DNA from: Eudorina sp. 2006-703-Eu-15
Taxonomy: Eukaryota; Chlorophyta; Chlorophyceae; Chlamydomonadales; Volvocaceae
NCBI GenBank assembly: GCA_003117195.1
Contig: BDSI01000105.1
Span: 400,867 to 464,866 of the forward strand
DNA: 64,000 bases
Reading direction: 5' to 3'
A program made the position numbers and the translations under genes. The notes under the pieces are model-generated. The model was not told the origin of the DNA. It did not search any database and worked only from the letters and a program-made list of their open reading frames with translations. Positions 22,011-31,863 of the stretch are shown here, piece by piece; the stretch's first letter is position 1; every line of letters begins with the position of its first letter.

Positions 22011-24050
22011 TATCGAGGCATTGCAGTGGGTGGAGCGCTTGCAAAGTGCTACGCGTCACTGCTTCTCCATCGGCTGATGGTAGCCGCGGAGCAGTTGGCT
22101 CTGCGCCACCCATGTCAGGCAGGTTTTCGGCGGGGCTTCGGGACCGCCCACCACCTTTTCGTGAAGCAACATCTCACCATGCGTCACCGGCGTGCAGGGC
22201 AACCCCCGCTAATCATTGTGCAAATCGATTTTGAAAAGGCGTTCGATAGGGTGCCGCGCGAGCACATGTGGCTTCGTTTGCAAGAGCGAGGTGTTGGTGG
22301 ACCCATGTTGGAGGCCCTAAAAAGAGCGTATGAGAAGGTGTGCATGGTCATGAAGGTTAATGGGAAGGTCGGCGGGGATTTTGAGTCGAAGCAGGGAGTG
22401 AAACAAGGTTGCCCTCTGTCGACAGAACTGTTCGGCCTTTTCATCGAGACGCTGGCGGACTTGATTGACGTGCACGACCTGGTGGTCGCCAGAGCGCGGA
22501 AGCACGAGGTACCCCTGGTGGGTGGCAAGCGCGTTTCCATCCTGCTTTACGCAGATGATGTGAGTCTATTGGCGACGTCCGTGGAACGTATGGCGGAACT
22601 GCTGGGCCTTGTGGACCAATTTTGTGAGGCTTTTGGAATGCGGCCTAATGTAGCGAAATGTGAGCGTTTAGTTTTTGCATGCGATGAGTCCCGGCGTACA
22701 GAGGTTAGTTCAGCCTGCGAGCAGCTACGGCTTTCCGGGCAAGTAGTACCAGCCAAGGACAGCGCGCGTTATCTCGGCCTGGTGTATGGGCCCTTGCGGC
22801 CTTTCAGTGCCTGTCGACAGCAGTTGAACGATACCGGCCGGGCCGCTATGTTCTCTTTGAGCTCCAAATTGGATAAGCTGAAGCTTTTCGCCCCCGACGT
22901 GCGAATGAGGTGTTTTGCCACTCAAGTTCGAGCGATTTTGCTGTATGGTTGTCAGGCTTGGGGCCCTTTTGCGTTGACAGAGGTTTTGAACAGGGTGGGG
23001 AGACGACGCGATGCGAACAACCTGGCAGAAGGACTTTTTGAAGCGTGCCTACACGATGATGCAGTCCAGCTGCAGATTGCGTTCATGCGACAAATTGTGG
23101 GGGCTGCTCGCCCAGCCCACCGCCTTCTTTTCGCAGAATTGGCCGAGCTTCCCCTGCATTACTATTTGGTGAAGCAAGTGGTTCGTTTTTGGAACCGCCT
23201 GCAGACGCAGAAGGGCACGGTCGCACACGCAGTCCTATGTCAGGAGGTTATCGATGCACTCACCGATCCTGAACGGGGCGGTTGGGGAGCCTCGTTCTTG
23301 CGTTTAATGTCGTACTTAGAGTGTGATATTTGGAGCGGGCTACCTCACGATGCAGAAGGTGTTGAACAGCGAGTTGAGTGGTTGCTGTCCAAACCTCTTC
23401 CCGAGGCTCAGATTGTGACGGCGATGAGGGAACGACTAATGAGCGGTTGGGAACATGTGCGCCTCGATGTCGAGCCAGACAATTACCCATCAGACGGGAA
23501 ACAGCCGGGGATCCATATGTCGAAGTACAAGCATTGGATGGGCCTGTCGTTTATGGGTGCGGCGGCCGTTATGTGGCAACCGCACGCTACAGTTTTTATC
23601 CCCCGTTCTGCGCACCGGAAGCTAATGCAATTCAGGCTTTGTTGTTGGGCACTTGAGTCTAACAGGGCGCGGAGGGGTAGGCACCATGTCCCTAGAGGAC
23701 AACGGGTCTGCCGTTGCTGCCGCTCTGAAGACCAGATTGAAGATGAGAAGCATGTTCTACTCGACTGCCCGGCTTACGATGCAATACGCGCTGAGGAAGG
23801 GTTTCACCGCCCTAATACGATGAGGGAGGCGATTGCCTGGGATCCGGCTCGTTTGGCAAAGATGTTGGAGCGCATGTGGGCTCACCGTAATTCTATCGTG
23901 CCCTTTGGGCGCTAGTCTCGTCGACTCCTGTTAATGCGGTATTGCAAACCAGTGCTTTTGGGCGTTTTGTTTGCCCTTGGGCCTCCGGCTCGTATGGGTA
24001 TGTGCAGGTATGGGGTTACGCACCCCCAACCATGTAACACACACACACAC
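22011..24050 (+). mobile_element. 5'-truncated non-LTR retrotransposon (LINE) inserted in the DIRS-like element
   Basis: A roughly 2.04-kb insert begins directly after one copy of acatgcttac and ends with a tgtaac(ac)n tail directly before the second copy. It starts in the middle of the reverse-transcriptase domain, so the endonuclease and ORF1 are missing, as in 5' truncation during target-primed reverse transcription. It lies opposite in strand to its host. Reading the host frame across the junction without the insert and one duplication gives a continuous frame (CKHV joins TRGVTLPS in phase). Confidence 0.9.
22026..23915 (+). pseudogene. LINE reverse transcriptase, C-terminal 629 codons
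   Basis: An uninterrupted frame carries RT blocks in order: QAGFRRGFGTAHH, IDFEKAFDRVPREHMW, GVKQGCPLS and LLYADDVSLLA (YADD catalytic motif), then the thumb (YLGLVYG). The C-terminus has a CRCC..EDEKHVLLDCPAY zinc-finger-like motif, as in L1-group and related algal elements. The start is the truncation point, not a true initiation codon. The frame is open and the motifs are intact, so the insertion is young, but without its endonuclease the copy is dead. Confidence 0.88.
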
Positions 24051-24060
24051 ACATGCTTAC
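24036..24060. repeat. (AC)n LINE tail and right target-site duplication
   Basis: The tgtaac(ac)n tail at about 24033-24052 overlaps the start of the second acatgcttac (24051-24060). The dinucleotide tail is the 3' end of the LINE. Confidence 0.85.
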
Positions 24061-24609
24061 ATCGTTGCTCGCCTGTCGCACCAGCGGATCCGCCGAAAAG
24101 TCCACCACGGCAATCCGAGAGGGGTCCAGCCTCGGCACACTCCCCCGCCTCGACGGCTGTGAGCTCGGCATCTACCGCTCCCACGGTCGGGTCAAGCACC
24201 TCCTGCAAAAACCACGGACATCCGACGTCGCCAGGCCACCGCGGACCTCGGCTGGGCGCTCCTATCCGCTGAATTTCCGCCAACCGCCGCCGATCCGGCC
24301 TCTTGTAGTATCAGGTCCGCACTAGCAGTTCAGCCGGTTAGGGTGCGATACGCGCCAACGGGTAAGAACACCGCATGGGTCCGCCGTACCACATCGGTTG
24401 GGACTCGCCGCACCCAAACCCGCCGTACACGAGCACCCCGACCACACCCGAGCGCGGGGGCGCGCCCGCGACCAGGACACAGGCTACGCTCCGGCGGGAC
24501 CCACCGGGCGGGCCTCGCGAGCACCAATCTGCAGCAGCGAGGCCCGCACGTCAGCCGGCGCCGGTTGCATGAAGGCACACTTGAACTGGCCCCGGGCGGA
24601 TCAAAACCC

Positions 24610-26014
24610 CGGGAACCCGGCCGGGCAACCCGCGTTAAGGTGCGGAATGCACCAGCGGGCAGACTCGGCCAGGGCCTGCACCCGCGGGCCGTCGTCGATG
24701 ATCAGGTCGAGCGACGCCAGGAGACGCGGAATGGCGAGGGGTGGGGGCCGCGGGGCGCCGCGGGAGGCAACGTGGGCGCCGCCGCGGGGGCGGGCGCTGC
24801 CACCGGGGGCGGGGCCGGGGCCGGGGCGGCCACGCGGCCACCGCGCCGCCGGCCGCCGCCGGAGCCGCACGACGGTTGCCGGGGGCGACCTCAGCCGAAC
24901 GGCGCGGAGCGGGAGCCGGGGCCGGAGCGGGGCCCGAGCCGGAAGGCCCGGCCCCCAGGAACCGCGCGAGCGGGTGGGGTGCCGCCGCCTGGCGAACGGA
25001 CGCCTCGGGCTCCCCAAGCGCCGCCTCGGTGACCGCCACCAGCTGGGCGGCCCAGGCCACAATGGGAAACACGTGCCTCGACAGGCTGGCCGCCTGCAGC
25101 GACGCCGCTGCCATGCGACTGCTCCAGCGGCGCTGGAGCGCCTCCACGAACGCGCCCCAAAGGAACGAGCCGGGGGGCGTCGGCAGGGCGGCCACGAGGG
25201 CCACCGCGGGGTCAAGGGGCCGCAGGTCACACAGGCAGGAGCGCGCCCCAATCCGCCGCCCAGAGGCCCGCCCGGCAGTGTTGCTATCTTAAATAAAAAG
25301 AATATTTACGGGCAAAAAACCCGGAAATTTTCTATTTCCCGGACCCCCAAGAAACCTGCGAGATTTCATTTATTTGACGCTGTGGAGAGCCGGAAATCTG
25401 CCCTGCCAACTATTTTCCAGACTAGGAAAAGGCCTGGAAATCTGCAGGCGCAGGGAAAATTCCTGCATCGTACACCTGTCTACCGCCAAAACACACTCGA
25501 ATGCCGTGTCACCAACTCCTGGTTACCCTCCCATATGCATCCGCGACGCAGGGAAAGCGCACTTCAGGCCTCCATGGACTTAGAATCCCTGTCGTCGCTG
25601 TGGTAACAGTGTCCCTGCTGTCGAAACACGCAGAAATATTTCCGGCCTGCCTCGGAGGTTTTTATTTCCTGGCACCTAGGAAGCCCCCAAAATCTGCCCT
25701 GCCAAAGGTTTTTTGGCTACTGGCGACAGGCCGGAAACCTGCGGAATTCTATTTCCCCGTTTTGGAAGATAGCAACACTGCCGCCCGGCCACGCTGGGCC
25801 GCCGTCTCCGCGAGCGCCACCCCGCGCTGACGCAGGATGGCAATGAAGGGATGCACCCACTCGGCACCCAGCTGGCGGGGCTGCCGGGCTGGGAAGCGAA
25901 CGCGTACGCCTCAATAACTTTGCTTCGGAACCGCTGGTCGTGCGGACCCATCCGTTGGCGAACCTCCGTGCCCAAGGCGGCGTCGCCGCGGGTGAGATCG
26001 TTGGTACTATTCAT
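24610..26014 (-). pseudogene. Gag-like region of the DIRS-like element, interrupted by a MITE
   Basis: A possible start is MNSTNDLTRGDAALG at 26014. Protein-like stretches follow: RFRSKVIEAYAFASQPG, then EWVHPFIAILRQRGVALAE in another frame, then (left of the MITE) ALVAALPTPPGSFLWGAFVE and LQAASLSRHVFPIVAWAAQL, and finally LDLIIDDGPRVQALAESARW. At least two frame changes are needed apart from the MITE, so the region is not functional. The middle is Pro/Arg-rich. The gag assignment rests on position upstream of RT; no zinc knuckle is seen. Confidence 0.5.
25276..25780. mobile_element. 505-bp hAT-type MITE with 15-bp terminal inverted repeats and 8-bp TSD
   Basis: Left end cagtgttgctatctt and right end aagatagcaacactg are perfect inverted repeats. 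The element is flanked by 8-bp direct repeats ccgcccgg at 25268-25275 and 25781-25788. An 8-bp duplication and CAGTG-type ends fit the hAT superfamily. It is AT-rich compared with the surrounding GC-rich gag-like DNA and encodes no transposase, so it is non-autonomous. Confidence 0.92.
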
Positions 26015-26189
26015 CACCGGAACACTGAGTAGCACAGTGCACGGTATCCGGGCATATGCAGACGGCGTCAGCACTCAGCAGGCGTCAGCTGGCCCAGCTC
26101 GCCGAAATCTTGAATCATAGCAATGCGCTTAGTTGGAGGACAGTGCACGTGAGGAGTGCTTAGTCCGTCATTTGCACGTGCCGCAACGG

Positions 26190-28798
26190 CAGTGCGCGCG
26201 GATGTCGGTCGTGTCCCGACGCCGTGCTGAGCCCGGACAGGCCCGGAATGCGTGTGGTTAATGTAGGGAAATGATTGACCATCCTTTTCGTTTGTCAGCA
26301 AGGGTTTACCGTAATATTTAAATCAAACATCATATTATTTCATTAAGTGTTGGCTTCTTGGGATCGACAGGCAGTCGCTAATTGTGTGACCTCGTGACGG
26401 ACGGATGGAAAAAATGGCATTGTGCAGGGCATTTAAGATTTCAGGTAGCGTCCATATGATATAAAGATTCGTCGTTATTTTACATGTTTACATACATGGC
26501 CGTTTTCGTATTTATTGCACCCACCTTCGCCAGGAACGCACGGTGACGAGAAAGAGTAACCGGATGATCTTGTCGGCCTTATAAGTAAGCGCTGCTTATT
26601 TAAATTAATAACAAATTTAACATCAGCGCTCATTACTCAAACCATTATTGAAATCATCACGATTAGTAACACATATAAACAAACGTAATCTCGAGAAGAT
26701 TGCAGTATTCAGCGCAGCAGCTCAAATTATCACGCCGTGCAAACAAGCCAAGCAGCCAAAGCGCTCAATCGGGCTTAAGGTGCGTTCTCCTTCTATGTTG
26801 TGACCCTTAAGTTGCAACATGCAATAATGTGGGTTGCTTGCGCAAGACGCGCGCTGACACCGTATCTCGTGGACGCACGTCCTTGCGCCAGGTGGCCAGC
26901 CGGAGCCTGCGCAGTGCAAACCAAGTGCGCGTTCTTCGTCGTCACCGACGCACTCTTGCTTACACAGGTAAGCAAAGGGCTCGACCCCGGTCATGTCCTC
27001 GAAAAAACAATTTGAGTGAAGCGAATATTACAACGGCCCTGAGGCATGCTTTTGGGTTGTACGGCCATGTCCGGGACAAAGACCTTACCGGCGCCAAACA
27101 AGGCCCCACCGTGGTGGTTGGATGACATGAAGCACCCCGCACCCATGACTTGGGGCAAATGGCGTGTGTCAAAGCGTTTCACTGCTGCTCCTCTTCATTC
27201 GCGCCACTGAACCTCGTATCCGCGCTGACAGCAAGGGGCCACCACATACACGGCGTCATGCTCGCAGGGGCGTCAACCACGCGGAGAGCAAGCATGGCCA
27301 ACAATCACCAGCGGATACGACGACCTCCACCCCAGCGTTTGGCGGCCGCCGCAGTCACGGCGCTCGTCAGCTTCTGCTGGCTCATCAGCACCGCCCACGG
27401 GACCCGCCAGCTGGCCGCGTCAACCCCGATGCCGTCGCCCAAGCAGCAGCAGCCGCAGCAGCAGCAGGCGCCCTCAGCCCAACCCGCCCTGGCGCCTCCG
27501 ACGTCCTCATGCGGCGAGGCCCTCCAGCTGCTTGGCGCCAACGGCCTCCCCATCCGGGGTATTGACCTGCCGGTGCGGCTCAGCAGCACCTCAGCGGCCG
27601 TGTCCTCCACCTCGGCCATCAAGCTGAATGCGTCGTGGAACATGCTGTGGCGCCTCACGATGGGCGGCTACCCCAACTGGTACCTCAACGTCACGGACCT
27701 GGACGACGCCACGGTGCAGCTCAACTTCTTCACCGAGACGGAGTGGCGGGCGCTGTACAACGGCTCCAGGGGCTGCCAGCCGCCCCAGAGTGCGTGGCTG
27801 CCGCCCGCCTTCAATGACCTGCATGCCGGGGTCAACGTGGGCAAGTCCATCTACACGCTGCGCTCCAACTTGGTCGCCCTCAAGCCCTGCCAGCCCTTCA
27901 CAGTCTACCTGGTCGCAAAGATCACCGCGGCAGTGGCGGGCCTCCAGCAGCCGCAGACACTGTGGGCGGCTGCCGACTGGGTGCGCGCCAACGACCCGAC
28001 CAACCGCCTCTGCCCCGACTCCCCCACCAGCTGGGGCTATACACAGGTCACGGCCATGTACTGCCCCTGCGCGACGCAGTCGCCGCCGCCTCGTCCGTCG
28101 CCGCCCGCGCCGCCCCTGCCGCCGCCCCCGACCTGCAGCGACAGCCGCCTGCTGCTCAGCCGCAACGGCGTGTACACGGACAGCATCGTCACCCCCGCCC
28201 TCAACGGCTGGACGATGCAGCCGGTGTCGCCGTCGGTGATTACCACGAACGTCACTTGGAACCTGAGCATGTCGGCGGCAGTGGAGAGCGGCCAGCCCGT
28301 GTGGGCGGTCAACTGGACGGGCATCGGCACACCGCCGCAGAACGCCCTGATGTTCCTGCTGACCGTCAATGAGACCGTGTTCAGGGAGCTGTACGGCAGG
28401 AAGCGCTCCGCCTGCCAGCCGCCCAACTTCCTGCAGAACGCGGGTGTGCCTGCCTGGATCAACAGGACCGTCGGCGTGGGTCCCCTGGGCTTCCTGTACG
28501 GCAACCTGACCTCCATGCTCAAGCCGTGCAGGCCCCTGACGCTGTACATGATGGCCCAGCTGCAGGACTACCTGGGGCTGAACCCGCCGGTGTGGTCGGG
28601 CGCCGACTGGGTGCAGGCGAACGACCCGGGCAACACGGTGTGCCCCCAGTCCACCACCAACTGGGCCTACACCAGGTTTGAGGTGACGTACTGCCCATGC
28701 AAGCACCCACAGCGGCGCTCGCCCCCGCGCCAGACGTCGCCGTCGCGGTCGCCAGTCATGTCGCCGCCGGCCGCTGGCGGCCCACACTAGCCTCACCA
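26190..28798. repeat. Right arm of large inverted repeat
   Basis: This is the reverse-complement partner of 16672-19265. The outer edge lies a few bases after the stop codon (shared cactagcctcacca). Beyond it the flanks are unrelated. The inner 26310-26850 part is AT-rich and only patchily matched. I see no separate gene in 26130-27290. Confidence 0.85.
27294..28790 (+). CDS. Secreted two-domain cysteine protein, copy 2
   Basis: A 498-residue single-exon protein, almost identical to the 506-residue product of 16678-18198. Signal peptide, Pro/Gln linker, two related domains ending in YCPC and the Pro-rich bridge are all kept. Four substitutions were found in the aligned body: A to T in the bridge (CATQSPPP), T to S (TDSIVTPA), M to T (VITTNVTW) and Q to R near the C-terminus. 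The tail is eight residues shorter (SPVMSPPAAGGPH). At least one synonymous change (GAGACC for GAGACA) was also seen. The ATG at 27294 precedes the hydrophobic segment, as in copy 1. Both copies are open, so both may be expressed. Confidence 0.8.
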   Translation: MANNHQRIRRPPPQRLAAAAVTALVSFCWLISTAHGTRQLAASTPMPSPKQQQPQQQQAPSAQPALAPPTSSCGEALQLLGANGLPIRGIDLPVRLSSTSAAVSSTSAIKLNASWNMLWRLTMGGYPNWYLNVTDLDDATVQLNFFTETEWRALYNGSRGCQPPQSAWLPPAFNDLHAGVNVGKSIYTLRSNLVALKPCQPFTVYLVAKITAAVAGLQQPQTLWAAADWVRANDPTNRLCPDSPTSWGYTQVTAMYCPCATQSPPPRPSPPAPPLPPPPTCSDSRLLLSRNGVYTDSIVTPALNGWTMQPVSPSVITTNVTWNLSMSAAVESGQPVWAVNWTGIGTPPQNALMFLLTVNETVFRELYGRKRSACQPPNFLQNAGVPAWINRTVGVGPLGFLYGNLTSMLKPCRPLTLYMMAQLQDYLGLNPPVWSGADWVQANDPGNTVCPQSTTNWAYTRFEVTYCPCKHPQRRSPPRQTSPSRSPVMSPPAAGGPH

Positions 28799-30390
28799 TG
28801 AGACCAGTTAACAAATCGTCACGCAGATCACACGTTTGTGGCCTATGAAGACATGTGCAGAATTGCAAGTCGTGCATGTATATATCATAAGTAGCGAGCT
28901 CGGATGGTGATTGGGAGTCAGGCAGGCAGAGGTGGACATGTAGGTGAAGCCAAATGCAGCTTATCCATTCGTACGACAGGGTACGACCAATCTACTAGCG
29001 GGATCGATGACCGGGCTTGGTAACCTGCCGCACACGCATGCTGAATGAGCTGTATGTGTACATGTGCGTGGTCGATCATTTGGTTGCTTGGTCGGTTGGT
29101 GGTTGTGCGTGTGTCAGTATTGTATGGAGTAGTGTACGGAATAATGTTCCTGTCTGCATCTTGTCAACGGTCAATGCGCATGCATGTGGTCCGCTTGTGG
29201 TGCACGTATATAGCTTCATACCAAATTCTGGGGTAATCAATGACTGAAGGTTACAGACAGTGGACTCCCACGCAAGGGCTGGGCGGAGTGTTGGCGTGCT
29301 GTTCGCGGAGGGCGGCTTCGTTGACCTGTACAGCAATAGCAATTGTGGCGCTCTAGTAACCTGGCTGCATGACCTTCCCCCCGGGTGGTGGAGGATGGGT
29401 GCGAAGTCCTTGGTAGAGGTTGAGATGAGGCGCCTACGAGCTATCTGGGCCCGTTGGACGCCCGGTCGGGACAAAGGGTCCACCTTGTAACGGTTACGAG
29501 GTACTAATAGTTGTAGGAGTATTCCATAAGTCAGATTCAGCGATAATCGGTGCTTATTAATCAGGCGGTTTTCGTCCACCCCTGTCCACCCGGGTAGCGG
29601 TCGACCACAGTAGCCGTCAGAGCGGTAGCCGTCCACCCGCTCTGGTAGCCGTCCACCCAGGCAGTCGTCTACACTCAAGCAAATCACAGGCCCAGTGTCA
29701 GCGAGACACCCCTCGTCAGCAGCAGGCGTGTAGCCAGCGCTGTCGCCCAGCAGCATATTGTGGCCACCTGAGGTGGCCTGTGTGTCAATGAGGACAGATC
29801 GCAACCACGGGCCGTACGGTACAACCTAAAGTGGAATGTAGGACTTCGTTGCAGGCCCTGAAATGGGTTGCTGCAAGTGAAGGGGACGCTACACCACGTT
29901 TTTCCTGAACCTTTAGGCACCGGGCTCAGCGTGCCATACCATGGGTTTCGGAAGTAATCCGTTGCCGTCAACCTGTAGAAAATAAATAACAGGGGGTATG
30001 TATAACTATGCTTTGGCTCGGATGGAGATCGACGCACATGCCCCAAGACGTCTAATTTGTCATGGTTTCAGAGCCAACTGACTTTCAGGTAAACTATGGT
30101 CCAAATTGTTAGGAAGGGAACCACGCAATAAATTTAAGAGTGTGTAGGCATACAATTTGTAACGAGATTATTTATTTTCTGATTGTAATTAAATTGGCGG
30201 TAACAAAGTATTTTGCCTGGGAAATGATTTGCCAGCTTTGTCCTCTTGCGCAATTTAAAATGAAGCATGAGTATAACTTGCCTTATTAACGTTAGGTCAC
30301 GACGCTATCCTGGAAGTTGGGTAGGAATTCGCCAACTGCCGATTCAGACCACGATTTCAGATTAGAGTCGCAGCGAGAACTTCATGCGCG
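28799..30390. other. Intergenic region with repeats, no gene seen
   Basis: No convincing coding frame. It contains GT-rich sequence near 29040-29110, a short retroposon-like segment (29428-29500), and irregular gtagccgtccaccc repeats at 29575-29675. An AT-rich stretch before 30391 could serve as the promoter region of the SSXT gene. Confidence 0.5.
29428..29500 (+). mobile_element. Short retroposon-like repeat, family 2, copy on plus strand
   Basis: This segment (gagctatct..cgcccggtcggg..agggtccaccttgtaacggttac) matches the reverse complement of 50455-50522 over about 70 bp. The shared 3' end, gtccaccttgtaacggttac, is exact. The match stops on both sides, which fits a dispersed repeat. No target-site duplication was recognised. 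Confidence 0.55.
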
Positions 30391-31863
30391 ATGGCTGCGG
30401 TCCCGGGTCAGGCCAAGCCGGCGCCTATGACCACGGAGCGCATTCAGGAAGTGAGCAGCGTGCGGTAGACAACGCAAAGAACATCAATGAGAAACACTGA
30501 TTTGAAACCCCGCTGCAGATGCTGGAAGAAAATTTTAAGTTTATCAAGGCTATTGCTGAGCAGCAAAACCTTGGTCGAGTGCAGGACGTCAACCAGTGAG
30601 TTTGTCCGTCGACCTTCACACGCAGGGGGACTGCCTGGTCATATGTTATCGCAGCTGCGTGCTCTAAGGACCTGTATGATACGGACCCGACCCGCTTGCC
30701 GCGGTCTCTTTGCCCGGGCGCTGCCGTACAGGTTCCAGCAAAAACTTCAAGAGAACCTAATGCTCCTTGCTGCCGTAGCGGACACGTATGCATCTACATC
30801 TGCAGCTGGCGCATCGGGACAGGTAGGTGGGGCTTACCCTGAGGCGGTCTCACGGCATTACGGCGGGGCGCTGTCTGGGCGTCGTGTGCAGCTGCAAGAC
30901 TGCCAGACCGCAGCTTTGCCACCTGAAAGGCCATGCGCAGGGGACTGAACCGTATTCTTGTTTTTTTCTGCAATACTTTTCGTCTCTATGTGTGTGTATG
31001 TCCAGTCAGGAAAACCCTAGTCGGTTCTAAATCCTGTGCGCGTGTCTGGTCTGTCAACCGTAAGGCGACATGCGGTGTTTTCAAGGGGCATGGGCGCATG
31101 GCTGCGCCCTCGGAACACCCGTGTGCCTGGGACCTGCCCACTCCCAACACTCAAATAATAACAATGCTACAGAGGGGACGAGCGGCCCCCGGAGCTGCGC
31201 GCTAGGGTTTGGCTAAAGTTCTGCCGGCTGCCGGCCGGTGCGGATCTGCCACCCCGGGCCGCTCAGACGCATGCCACACTGCTCTGCGTGCAAGACCAGG
31301 CTGGCCAGATCCAGCCTGGTGCGTTGCATCGGGATACTTGGATCTTACGCTTGTATTTTTGCCCTCATCTCATGCAGACAGCGGCAGCGTCTGGCGCTGT
31401 AGGCCAGACGGCCCGGCCGGCGGCTCCTGCAGCAGGACTTGCTGCGCCTGCGTTGCCGGGCCAGCCGCCGCTTGGCGGCCTGCAATCCCAGCAGGCACAG
31501 CAACAGGCCGCACCGATGATGGTGATGCCGGGTAATACAGCGACCCAGGTTGGGGCTCAACCCGCCGCGGCGATGCAACTGGCCCAGCAACAAATACAGG
31601 CAGCCGTTCAGCAGGCCTTGGTGCGGCAGCAACAGCAGCAGCAGCAGCAGCCCAACCCTTTCCAAGCACAGCCGCAAGGTCAACAGTTCCAAATGCCTCA
31701 GGCTCTCCAACAACAGCAGCAGCAACCCCTCGGGCAGCAGCAGGTGCTCAACACCATGGGGGCGCTCGGTGGGGTACTGGCCGGGCAGGGCGTTGCGGGC
31801 GGGCAAGCAGGAGCTGGCGGTTTTCAGCTGCCAGCCCCGCCGCCGTTGAACCTCGGCATGTGA
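30391..31863 (+). CDS. SSXT-domain (SS18/GIF) transcriptional coactivator, 4 exons, 237 residues
   Basis: Exons 30391-30450, 30519-30595, 30732-30822 and 31378-31863 join with matching phases (0, 2, 0) into a 237-residue protein. The first three exons encode a full SSXT domain: MTTERIQEMLEENFKFIKAI, EQQNLGRVQDVN, then FQQKLQENLMLLAAVADTYA. This is the conserved helix pair of human SS18 and of plant GRF-interacting factors (ANGUSTIFOLIA3/GIF), which bind transcription factors and recruit SWI/SNF remodellers. The last exon is Gln/Ala/Gly-rich with poly-Gln runs, as in the family. The ATG precedes the domain by 12 residues. It likely acts in the nucleus. The partner is not shown here. Confidence 0.9.

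Larger units (their letters stand above)
19195..26260 (-). mobile_element. Degraded DIRS-like retrotransposon, host to three nested insertions
   Basis: This is the spacer of the large inverted repeat. Read right to left it carries a gag-like region (24610-26014), an RT N-terminal region (21370-22010 plus 24061-24283), RT and RNase H (20150-21215) and a C-terminal TLDCFAD..YINPPF..LPVWP domain (19469-19930). The RT type, the RNase H and this last domain fit DIRS-group elements. No tyrosine recombinase was found, so the class is inferred. Element ends are approximate. Inverted matches near 19221-19260 and 26190-26240 may be its terminal repeats or the innermost part of the palindrome arms. The element is broken by frameshifts, two in-frame tandem repeats, a LINE, a SINE-like insert and a hAT-type MITE. 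Confidence 0.7.

Noticed and set aside
24036..24052. (AC)n as a plain microsatellite
   Set aside because: Its place directly before the exact target-site duplication shows it is the LINE tail.
19195..26260. Tyrosine recombinase expected for a DIRS element
   Set aside because: No frame with the R-H-R-Y pattern was recognised on either strand, so none is annotated.
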